A stretch of 63,986 bases of DNA, taken from positions 96,362 through 160,347 of the forward strand of contig MU129042.1 of assembly GCA_014904985.1 (NCBI GenBank). Reading direction: 5' to 3'. This stretch comes from Hydnum rufescens UP504. Its lineage: Eukaryota; Basidiomycota; Agaricomycetes; Cantharellales; Hydnaceae. Below the pieces are notes generated by a model. It was not told the origin of the DNA. It saw only the letters and a program-made list of their open reading frames with translations, and made no database searches. The position numbers and the translations under genes are program-made. Shown here in pieces: positions 33,660-42,930 of this stretch (positions are counted from its first letter, which is position 1; each line of letters opens with the position of its first letter).

Positions 33660-34640
33660 CCGCCGAACTAGAACAGGGCCACACACCCACCACAGTGGGT
33701 GCGTGGTCCTATAGGTGAGTTCCCTCCTACTATATACAGCCATGTAGAAAGGGCAGCAAAAGCTGCCCTTTTTGCACTCCTTTAACATTTTAACTAACAT
33801 ACATATTATTTCCATTCTAGGTTTAAGGTTGTCGCGAATAACGATGATACAAAACGAAATCAACGCAGGCCGAAATCCATCCAAGACCCCACATACATGC
33901 ACAGCCCCCAAACCCACGCAACGACAGATAAAACACAGCACCACACACCCGCTGCGGTGGGTGTGTGGTGCTATCTGGTGAGTTCCATCCCCCAATAGAT
34001 ACAGCCGCGCAAGAAGCGCAGCTGTTGCTGCCCTTTTGCGCTCTTTGACACTTGAAACTAACATACTTTACGTGCCAAAGGGCGATGTGTCAAACGGCAA
34101 TGCATCAAACGAGCACACGACAGATGAGAACGCGCCCAGCGAGTGGCCCCGGGAACCACACCTGCCATGGCGGGTGTGCCCTATATATGGTGAGCCCCCG
34201 CCCCCACGACCCCGCATATCAAAACCCGGCCGACAATACACAGGGTATATAAAGTACCACACCCGCTGCTGCGGGTGTGTGGTACTACAAGGTGAGTTTT
34301 TTTTTAGTAATCCTGGGGTGCAAGAAGAGCAGCATAAGCTGCTCTTCTTGCAATGCTTTATTGTCTAACTAATGTATTGTTTTTTTCCCTAGGTCTTGGA
34401 CTTGAATCCGAATGAACCCCTGACCCCAAACCCGCCAAACGAACACCCAGTGAATGAAGATCCGGCGAGCTGAACCCGTGACCCACCCGATGACCTGAAC
34501 CCGCCAAGCTGAACCCTGCGACCCCAAACCCCCTGAACCAAGCCAAACCCCCCCACATGAAGGTAAGGTTTTTTTTTCTTTGGCTACGATCGCGCAAGAA
34601 GAGCAGCCTCTGGCTGTTCTTCTTGGGCACATGGGTGAGC
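33660..34640 (+). repeat. array 3: hairpin/intron units on the plus strand
   Basis: Intron-like segments 33715-33820 (GTGAGT, TTAACTAAC, TTCTAG) and 34292-34392 (GTGAGT, CTAACTAATG, CCCTAG), plus units starting 33978 and 34563 whose acceptors are decayed. Intron stems are at 33748-33777, 34009-34040 (imperfect), 34320-34351 and 34594-34628. Exon-end stems are at about 33679, 33942, 34156 and 34259. Confidence 0.75.
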
Positions 34641-35200
34641 CCCACTGGGCAAGCCTATCATTGTATATAATAATAACATTAGTAATAATGATAATAATAA
34701 TAATAAATAAATAATCCATGGCTAGGGGCCCCAGGGGCCCCTGGGCTGCTTGAGGGGCTGCTTGGGGGCCCCTTGATTGTATTGCAGGGGCCCCCTGGTG
34801 TAAACATCTAGTTAGATATGATAAATGCAATGCTCATCATATCTAATATGATACGGAAAAGTGGCTGACCAGGCTGTCTTAGGCTGGCTTCCACTATGCA
34901 GGAAGGGACCTAAGAGGTCTCAGACTGCTAAGTAACCACAATGCCAACAGAGGCTGCTCACAGGGTCTGACCCTAGGGTAGCTCATGGAGCCTCATTTTA
35001 TTGTCCATTGGAGCTCCTGCAGTGCAGCAATCTGTTTATTGCAGCTGCTTTAAGGCAGTATTGTAGCTGCCCTGGAACTCCATCCCATAGAGAATCAGAG
35101 CTGCTCATCTTCCTGTAGCTGCTGTTAATGCCCCAAGGAGCAGCTCCTCCTACAGCAGCTACTATTATTGATATCATGAGTTGCTCATTTCTCCATTCAG

Positions 35201-35372
35201 GAGCTGCTCAACTCACAGCAGCTGCTCATTTCACAGCAGCTGCTTGTCTCCCAGCAGCTGCTCATTTCACAGCAGCTGCTTGTCTCCCAGCAGCTGCTCA
35301 TTTCACAGCAGCTGCTTGTCTCCCAGCAGCTGCTTGTCTCCCAGCAGCTGCTTGTTTCCCAGCAGCTGCTTG
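35201..35372. repeat. 18 bp minisatellite
   Basis: About nine tandem copies of CAGCAGCTGCTTGTCTCC alternating with CAGCAGCTGCTCATTTCA. The core CAGCAGCTGCTG-like word is a palindrome. Confidence 0.85.
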
Positions 35373-35384
35373 TTGAGGGTTGGG

Positions 35385-35640
35385 GACTGTTGGGGGGTTA
35401 GGGTTAGGGTTGGATTGGGGTTGTTGGGGGTTGGAGTTGACATGGTACAGGTTGGGAATGTCCCCCCCCACAGCAACTGCTTGTCCCACAGCAGCTACAT
35501 GTTGAGGGTTGGAGTTCATATGGTACAGGTTGGGAATGTCTACCCCCATGTCTAGTAGTATAGTTGATGGTTGGGGACTGTTAGGGGTTGGGGTTTAGGG
35601 TTAGGGTTGGAATTGGCTGGATGTATGTCTACCCCTGGTT
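35385..35640 (+). repeat. G-rich repeat with interstitial TTAGGG units
   Basis: Runs of GGTTGGGGACTGTTGGGG, GGTTAGGGTTAGGGTT and TTGGGAATGTCTACCCCC occur twice. The same phrases recur at 61203-61322 and in mirror form at 62020-62130. Confidence 0.7.
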
Positions 35641-35703
35641 GGGGGCTGCTGACTAATCACCCTTACATGTGCTGCTGTAAGTATGATTAGTCACCAGAAA
35701 TGT

Positions 35704-35771
35704 TCCAATGGCAGGATTTGAACCTGTGACCTCATTGTAGGGCCTGGGATTTTGGCAGTTTAGGCCACTGG
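35704..35771 (-). tRNA. tRNA-like sequence, probably a pseudogene or tRNA-derived repeat
   Basis: On the minus strand a 7 bp acceptor helix can form (CCAGTGG with CCATTGG, one G-T pair). There is a T-arm with CAGG-TTCAAAT-CCTG matching an internal B box, and an A-box-like TGGCCTAAACTG. The anticodon stem does not pair and total length is about 68 nt, so a functional tRNA is unlikely. Confidence 0.35.
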
Positions 35772-36878
35772 ACCTTCAACCCCCTCTGACCCACCCATGT
35801 TTTTTTGTACTACAAGTAGGTGCATTCAAGCCTAAGGTATATCAGCTAGTTATGAAGTAGATTGGAGCTGCTATGGAATGGAAAGGAGCTGCTGGCACTA
35901 AATGTCAGTAGCTGGATGCTGATATAGCAGCTGATTATTGGTCATTATAGGAGCTGCTGGCTCTCAGAGGTGCTGGAAGCACAGCCATATATTGGCTCAG
36001 CAGAGCTTATGAGCAGCTCTTTAGATGTTATATCAGCTGCTATAGAAGTCATAGGAGCTGTTGGCTCTGAATCTCAGCAGCTGCATGCCATATAGCAGCT
36101 GATTACTGTTCATTATTGGAGCTGCTCATTCTCAATATACCAGCAGCTGCTAGGAGCACAGCCACATACCAGCTTTTCTGATGATATATCAGCTACTTTG
36201 GGATGGATAGGAGGTGCTGACTCTGAGTCTTAGTAGCTGCATGGGCACATAGCAGCTGATTATTGTTCATTATAAGAGCTGCTAGCTCTGAGGGTAGCAG
36301 CTACTGCTGTAAGCACAGCCACATATCAGGACCTATGAAGAGCTCTTCTGATGATATGGCAGCTACTATAGCATGGATTGGAGCAGCTGGCTCTCAGTAT
36401 GACAGCAGGTGCTAGAAGAAAGCCCTGATAGCAGCTGAGTGCTGGTGATTGCAGGAGCTGTTGGATATCAGTGCTGGACCTCTTAGGTCCCTTCCTGTGT
36501 AGTGAAAGCCAGCCTAAGAGGTCAAAACTTGTTTCCCTGGGCTGCCCCAAGGGGGGCACATGAACCCAAAATAGAAGATTGAGGATAGCACAGTGGAAAG
36601 TGGTCAGTCCATTGTGTAAATATGCTTGATGGATTCGGACGAATGAGATGAATTGATTAACCCCAAGAATGTCAAAATTGGCCATGATTTGACCCCCCCC
36701 AGGTGATGTTGACTGGGAGATGAGGGGAAGATGAGGAACTGTGAGGCCAGAAGTTCTCAGAAAACACTGAAAGTAGGTGTGTTGAAAGGCTGTGATTTGG
36801 GCACACAGAATGCACCCACACACAGCCTGAGCAATGACACCTAGCCCCCAGGAGGAGCATATGAACCCAAACAGGAAG

Positions 36879-36999
36879 GCTAGTGAGTCTGGATTGTTCT
36901 ATCGTCGTATCACCAAGAATTGTTATCACTACTAGCATGGTTGTGTGAGAGAGTTGCGAAGCAACTCTCGGTGCATGAGTGTCGCCGGATCTGACTGTG
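36879..36999 (-). repeat. split direct repeat B2
   Basis: About 121 nt, matching 37216-37337 with one visible difference (GCATGG/GCGTGG) and a T/C change near its start. Contains the perfect stem GAGAGTTGC-GAAG-CAACTCTC. Confidence 0.85.
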
Positions 37000-37059
37000 C
37001 GGGTGGGTGGGATCACTCGCGACTCTCACGACTTGGCTAATAGTGGGGTGGGTGGGGGG

Positions 37060-37215
37060 AAAGAACGGTCGGCGACTCTAGCAGTAGCTATCTCCTGAGG
37101 TCGTCGTGCAGCTCGGCCTCCGGATGCAACGCCCGGTTCGAGCCGACTCATCACTCCTCCATTCGCCAGCCTCCACTCTTCCGTCGTCGTGCCTTTTGGA
37201 CTCAAGAGTGATATA
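37060..37215 (-). repeat. split direct repeat A2
   Basis: 156 nt, matching A1 at 42670-42824 with a handful of transitions (GTCGTC/ATCATC, CCGG/CTGG, CGCCC/CACCC) and one T indel. Most differences are CG to CA/TG. Confidence 0.88.
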
Positions 37216-37337
37216 GCTAGCGAGTCTGGATTGTTCTATCGTCGTATCACCAAGAATTGTTATCACTACTAGCGTGGTTGTGTGAGAGAGTTGCGAAGCA
37301 ACTCTCGGTGCATGAGTGTCGCCGGATCTGACTGTGC
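37216..37337 (-). repeat. split direct repeat B1
   Basis: 122 nt, immediately next to A2 with no spacer, as expected at the circle junction of this element class. Confidence 0.85.
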
Positions 37338-37441
37338 CACCCCAAACAGCTGGTGCGCCAAACCATAGTCAGGTCCGGCAGGAATGCGCTATCACCCCAA
37401 ACAGCACCAGAGGGTTATATTCGTGTTCATTACCCATTGCT

Positions 37442-38616
37442 CTACTTCTTTGGCTGCTTAGCCCTACTCGTTACTATTGCTGTGCTGCTGTGGCTGCGTA
37501 TGTGCGCCTCTTGTATTTCCTTCCACCTTGCCACCAAAATAGGATCTGTTTCCTCAAAGTAAGCTTCCATTGAGGTGTCCACCCTAACTCGTGCTGCTGC
37601 CTCGTGTATATGCTGGGGAATGATGGACTGGAGGTTCCTCCAGTAGAGGTAAAAGGCATCTGAGCTCCACCGGCCCAGTTTCTGGACGATCTGGATGTCG
37701 GTTCCGCGCTCCAGCAAGAATGTCGTGCCTCCAATGCGGAAGCTATGGCCAGATGGTGCCTCCAGGCCTGCACTGCGCCAGATGCTTGAGAAACGGTCCA
37801 TTATCCTTCGTTTCACGGGGGTTCCCAGCCTGTTGCGGTCTCGTAGGCAAAGAACATGGCCATGAGGGGGAACATCACAGTTGATCTCAAGGTGCCTCTC
37901 AATCGCGCGGTAAGGGCAGTTGGTCCATCCTCGTAGGTGAGAATGAGCTCTGCACCCCGCATTTGGGCAGTTTTGGTCCAAGGGATACGAAGAGACATTG
38001 ACTTGACTGTCCCAGACTCTTGCCGTTGAAGTCTGGCGCTGCGCTGGACGTGACGGTCAGCTTGGAAGGCATTCTTGGCAGGGACTGTCACTTCTCCTAG
38101 TCTCAGGAGGCCATGGAAGGCAGAGCAAGCAATTGCCCAGCAGGCTGCATCATAGGTGTTGCAGAAATCCATTTGGCGGTAAATTGCGTGAAGGTGAGGG
38201 ATAGTGACTGGGGGGCGGGGATCCCTTAGTGATGACTCGGGTGCGAGTTTCTTGCACCCTGCCAGAATGAGGGCTATGCATGGGCTTCCACCATGCCAGG
38301 GGACATCATGGTATCTGTGCCAGGCTGCCAGCCCTGAGAACCAGCTTTTGACGGCTGCCTCACCAACTACCCCTGCCGTATCTGCCACAAAACAGCCTAA
38401 GAGGATTTCGTCCCCTGGTAGTCGTTTTTGTTCCACAATTTCATTGTTGTCTGCCCACTCAATCCACCGAAGCAGGCCAGCGGCGTAAGTCTGGCGGGTA
38501 GACCTCTCGAGGCATGCTGCATCACCCACTGGACCTTCCCGAGGGCTAATGCCTGGTCTGGGTAGTGGAGAATCAAATCTGCTCTTTTGGCTACCACCTG
38601 TGGTGAGACCCAACAA
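37442..38616 (-). pseudogene. tyrosine recombinase (integrase) of the Ngaro-like element
   Basis: The N-terminal SAM-like part is TRQTYAAGLLRWIEWADNN. The catalytic domain shows the first Arg in GLLRLGEVTVPAKNA, then GHSFRIGGTTFLLERG (HxxR), and the nucleophile Tyr in GRWSSDAFYLYWR. So the R-H-R-Y set is visible. The coding sequence changes frame near 37930-37980: 38616-37813 carries the first part and 37981-37442 the second, with YEDGPT best continued as NCPYRAIERHL. It would act on circular element DNA in the nucleus. Confidence 0.85.
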
Positions 38617-38844
38617 AACATTCGGTGTTCAGCTTGGACCCATGGCCAGAAAGCTGATGGTCGGGGAGCTGGCCGGCCACCTCTTGGTTTTTGGCCTACT
38701 GACATTGGTATAGGATAAACTGTAAAGGAACCAGTCTGCTGAAAGAGCACCCTATCTATAGGCAAAAGGGAAAACAAGGAATGAATTAAATCTGTTAGGA
38801 CCGATTATACTTCAAAAAGGAAGGGGACGAGTTCCGTCGGGATC

Positions 38845-39698
38845 TCAAAATGGTTGGAAAGCCTCTCCAACCCACCAAAATCTCCCCTGGATACCCTGAT
38901 CTGCTGGGTTTGCTGTGCTGGCCACATATTCCACCTGAATATCGAAATTTGCCTGGCTGCAAACCTCCCAGCCATGTTGTACTGCCTCATTAGACCATGA
39001 ATTGCAGCTGCAGCCTCGATTGAAGGCTCCATTTGCTCCCTGGTTGTCGGCTAAGACCTTTACCAACTGCCCTTGGGTGCCATGAGTGCACAGCCACCTA
39101 ATTGCAAATTCAATTGCAATGCTCTCGGCACCACCGATGTTGCGCCCCCCCCTCCCTAGGGTGCCTGGCTTCCATTTCCAAGCCTTATAACAGTCCTTGA
39201 CATGTAGTCCAATCCCCCAGCCTGAGGAGCATCCACTGATATGACCATAGTCCATTGGCATGCCACAGCCACTTCAGGTTGCGAAAGACTCCTGGCTGTG
39301 AGAGCTGGTCTGGTCCACCAGCGGATGTCACGGAGTGCTGAATTTGGGATTGTGTGCATTGTGTGTGGTGACTGGAATCCATTCATGAAGCGTTGGATTG
39401 CAAGGAGGTGAGAACGGCCTTGGAAATACACAAAGGTGATGTGCATGAGGCAGCCATGGAGCTGGAGGATTGGTCGCAGTTTGGTCTTCTGGTTGACCGC
39501 AGACAGGAGTGCCTCCCCACGGGCAAGGTACTTCAGGCGCTTATTTTCTGGTAATGAGACTCGTCGGAGGTAATAGTCCCACAGGAAACCTATGTACACC
39601 TGTTCAAAGGCGAAAGGTAGCCATTTGGATGCTGCCCAGGGAACCCCAAATCCTGTGTGATAAATTCCACATCTTCGAGTGTGTAACCATATGTCCAA
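38845..39698 (-). pseudogene. RT thumb/connection and RNase H region of the Ngaro-like element
   Basis: 39698-39156 includes IGFLWDYYLRRVSLPENKRL and RPILQLHGCLMHITFV, typical of the connection part. The RNase H start (SVDAPQAGG) changes frame near 39230 and continues in 39261-38845 with the acidic AESIAIEFAIRWL and VLADNQGANGAFNRG, then VEYVASTANPADQ. Removes RNA from RNA/DNA hybrids during replication of the element. Confidence 0.78.
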
Positions 39699-39894
39699 GT
39701 TCGGATTGCTATGCCCTCAGCTTCTAGTCTCACTGCCTCGGCTCCTGAAACTTCCACTGGGTGTGTGGCTCAGGCTAATTCCTGGGGGGTGTCAAACGAT
39801 ACCGGGACAACCGGGATGCGAAAGTGCCAGGCATGCATCGACCGGGGGGAAAGGTTGGGGGTGAGGATGATGTCAGGGAAGTCTGTAGGGGGGG

Positions 39895-41321
39895 ATTGAT
39901 GAATTTGAAGTCATCCACCCACTTCATGATGGGGCCTATCCCATTTGCGAGCAGGATGTCACGGACAGGCTCTAGGACAGCACCACAGATTCCTGCCCCC
40001 GGCCATACCCAAATGGCACGACATGATTCACATGTAGAAATTCCCATCAAGGCCTCGCTGGACCAGCCACCGCTTGTCTGCAGGTACAATAGGGCACTGC
40101 CTGTATGCTGCATCGATGTCACCGACTGCTGCCATCGTCCCCTGGTCACATGACATGATCTACGTGTGCCAATTGATATATCGTTAGGTACACTGTATCT
40201 GGGCCTTTCCCCATGCTCGAGATGAGTGCCACGAGTGACCATTGGGCCAGTGCTCTGCAAGCCACTGCACCCACTGACCAGAAGAGAAAAACAGCTACTC
40301 GACAACAAAGACACCCTCACTCACTCGGAGCTATTGGGGCGAGTACTGGTGAAGTGGTCCTTGAGCAAGGAGGAACTACGGGTCCACACTAACAGTGCTG
40401 GAGACCCCTGCTTGAACGATTCCCATCAGGAGTGATCTGGCTGATGGCCGGAGATCTCGTTCACTCACTATGCCCTCGTCGACCCCCTCGGGTGATTCAG
40501 GAACACAAGGGAAACTCCGCCTGAAGCTGAGAGTGCTCATGTAGGACTCACCCCCCTCCCCCTTTTTACATATGAAAGGAGAGGTGGGGTGGGGGGTGCA
40601 CTGATAGTGCCACCACCGTGTCCTCATAATGTACAGAAAGGAAAGGGGCAAAGGCAAAGGTAGGGAAGGTACCTGATCAAAGGAGAGACTGACTCACGTA
40701 GGCTGCAAGCTTCTCTGCCCCATCCCAGATAGTGGGGTAGTCATCCGGATCAAGTAGGTCATTCACGGAAATCCCCTGTGCGTCTGCTGCAGAGCAGTCA
40801 ATGATGAGATGGTACTTCACCACTGATGCAGGTTGACCTGGGACATGAGGTTTCTCGACTACGTCCAGCGGTGAGCAGAAAAAGTGGCCATATGTCGTGA
40901 CCACCTCATCGAAGGTATATGGGCCTGCCAGTCTGCCTTTCGAGAGTTCGTCTGAAATGTATTTATTTACAAAGTCTTCTTGTAGGAAGGCTCCAGACCA
41001 ATTATTGGGGGGGGAAGATTTCAAAAGTGGGGGGAGTGGTCGAGATAAGGACAGTGGGAAACCATACTTCAGCCAATTTGTGACATGAGGATGTTTTGTA
41101 AGTAGGTTATGGTGGGAAAGGGCGGCCTCAAAGCGATGTGCCCGAAACTGTGTCACAACACGCGCCTTCTCCTCAGCATGATGCTGCTCGGGCCCCGTGG
41201 CTCTGGCTCCCACAAATTGAGCACTCATGGAGAGCCTGGCAGTTGGGTTTCGCACAAGGACATCCGATGTGTCCGTAATAACAGTATTCCCTCGTGTCCG
41301 AGATGCGGAGCACTTTGCCAT
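39895..41321 (-). pseudogene. reverse transcriptase of the Ngaro-like element
   Basis: The N-terminal part (41321-40677) has FFCSPLDVVEKPHVPGQPAS and YHLIIDCSAADAQGISVNDL. After a non-coding gap (about 40180-40676) that begins with a good donor (GTGAGTC) come the motif A region GDIDAAYRQCPIVPADKRW and motif C WVDDF (variant of YxDD) in IMKWVDDFKFI. Small indels and a stop separate the pieces near 40030. Whether the gap is an intron or an insertion is open. Confidence 0.78.
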
Positions 41322-42593
41322 TCATGGCACTGGAGCGGAGGGGGTCCCCACTTTTCGTATTGGAGGCTCGGCACTCCAGGGCCTTGTGACCTGCCCTCCC
41401 ACAGCACCAGCAACGAGCCTCAGGGCTTGCATGCTCGTTGCTCCCTTGAAAGGGATTCATGTTGTTGCGTTGGAGAGGGGAAGGAGTGATGGGAGTCGAA
41501 AGGTTATTGTATGAGGGCTTGCGGTCAGCTGGTCGTGATAATGGATCGAAACGGAAGGAGCTACGGTCCTGAGGCACCCGTAGTTGCGACTGGTGCAGCT
41601 GGTCAGTGTCCCTTGCAACTCGGTGAGATAACAGATTGGAGACGGTCCTGGTTGTATGACACCATCGCATCCTGCACCTCTCTCTCTAGGTCTGCGTCGG
41701 CGAACCGAAATGGACTCGTGAAGAATTTTCGTCGCAGTGTGTGCTCCGCTCTCGCCAGCACTGCGAAATTGAAGTCCCAGAGGGAGTGGCCCATGATAAA
41801 CTGGTATAGGTGACGGAAGTTCTCAACTGTCAGCTCATCTGCCACCCCCTCCATCTGGAGGAGCTGCAAAAAGCGGGTTTGCGCCTCGACCCACTCGTGC
41901 TTTGGGAGGTTGCGATCGCGCGCGTCACTATTCATATCATCTACATACTCCACCTTGACTAGGCCAAGCCCACCCTCCACTGCTCAGGTGACCTTCTTGA
42001 TTGTCCGATCATTCAGCGCATAGTCCTGATATTGGCTGGCGGTCATGTCGGCAAAAGGGACAAAGAAACCTTTCCGGGCTGTACAAAGTATGATTTCCAG
42101 TATTATACCTGAACGGCTGACGGCTTCCGCAGAGACGTAGTTAGCTGCTGATAGGGCATGCTTCTTCTCCGATTTCAGTTGGCGATGCACTTGTCGAGAT
42201 TGCTGCCATGGCTGCGGCTGTGGCAGCTGTCACTGTCTCCACCGTGATCCTTTCTATTAGAGCCTGGACACCCGGTGGCATCCCTGTTGCGGTGGCCACA
42301 CCATTGCCTGCCAATGAGGCTTCCAAGGTCGCGATGACACCATTTAGTGCCTCGCGCTCAGCCTGGTAGTCTCGTTAATTCTGCTCATGGCGGGTCCACT
42401 CAGTGGCCAGTTCCATCTGGAGACGTCGGTGTTTGGCTTGTGCCTGTGCCAACTCACTGACTGCACTCCCTGCATTACTCTGTCCTTGGTCGGCTTGGGG
42501 TTGAGGCGCAACACCCAGCAATGAACTAGGACCAGGTGGTAGCGGCGGGATGATGGTCTGCACACCAGCTTTGGTTATGCCTTGCAAGGTCAT
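41173..42593 (-). pseudogene. gag of the Ngaro-like element
   Basis: The upstream part (42593-42344) is Gln/Pro-rich with a helical region QLKSEKKHALSAANYVSAEA near 42190. The middle part is LPKHEWVEAQTRFLQLLQME (41980-41603). The C-terminal part has one CCHC knuckle, CWCCGRAGHKALEC, followed by SGDPLRSSAMNG. Frames shift near 41990 and 41660. Overlaps the RT start, as usual for gag-pol. Confidence 0.72.
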
Positions 42594-42669
42594 GTTCTCT
42601 GTGATAAATGTAACTTGAATGATAGTCGTCTTAGAGGATCCTTAGGGAAAACGATAAAGAATGGAAGCT

Positions 42670-42824
42670 AAAGAACGGTCGGCGACTCTAGCAGTAGCTA
42701 TCTCCTGAGGTCATCATGCAGCTCGGCCTCTGGATGCAACACCCGGTTCGAGCCGACTCATCACTCCTCCATTCGCCAGCCTCCACTCTTCTGTCGTTGT
42801 GCCTTTGGACTCAAGAGTGATATA
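42670..42824 (-). repeat. split direct repeat A1 (5' end of the Ngaro-like element)
   Basis: 155 nt copy of A2; marks the upstream limit of the element about 105 nt before the start of the plus-strand gene at 42931. Confidence 0.88.
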
Positions 42825-42930
42825 CTTTAGCTGACAAGGGATGTGGATTGGATCACGTCGCTGTCACTGTCACATAGTCATGTGAGCAGCACGTTCTGAC
42901 ATGCAGCACTCTCCAATACTCCCTTTACAG

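Larger units (their letters stand above)
30091..34870. mobile_element. symmetrical array element: termini, two outward arrays, palindromic core
   Basis: The left end CAGTCAGCCATAATTG and right end (reverse complement GGTCAGCCACTTTTCC) begin inverted termini. Both continue into ATCTAGTTAG/ATCTAACTAG and TTGC.TTTAT blocks and then a GGGGCCCC-rich patch. Minus-strand units occupy the left side, plus-strand units the right (33715-34640), and a 575 bp palindrome (33022-33596) sits between them. No transposase. A GAGGTT hexanucleotide run lies at 30361-30390. Confidence 0.65.
34875..36523. mobile_element. CAGCTG-rich element with short inverted ends
   Basis: The left end GTCTTAGGCTGGCTTCC... AGGGACCTAAGAGGTC and the right end GACCTCTTAGGTCCC... 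CCAGCCTAAGAGGTC are inverted copies of about 46 nt. Each is itself partly self-complementary. The interior is saturated with AGCAGCTGCT/GAGCTGCT words and has no supported gene. A similar ACCTCTTAGG/CCTAAGAGGT design bounds the element at 433. Confidence 0.6.
36879..42824 (-). mobile_element. Ngaro/PAT-type tyrosine-recombinase retroelement, degraded
   Basis: In element sense (minus) the order is A1 (42824-42670), gag with zinc knuckle, reverse transcriptase, RNase H, tyrosine recombinase, B1 (37337-37216), A2 (37215-37060), a 60 nt spacer, B2 (36999-36879). A1/A2 and B1/B2 are direct repeats and B1 abuts A2 exactly. This split direct repeat plan is the hallmark of Ngaro and PAT elements, which integrate through a circular intermediate by recombination and leave no target duplication. 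Frames are broken in RT and recombinase. Confidence 0.85.

Noticed and set aside
29543..34640. Group II or other self-splicing introns
   Set aside because: Segments of about 100 nt carry spliceosomal donor, branch and acceptor signals and are far too short for catalytic domains.
36326..36823. A 165-codon minus-strand frame in the CAGCTG-rich block
   Set aside because: No domain, overlaps repeat sequence and the inverted end of the block.
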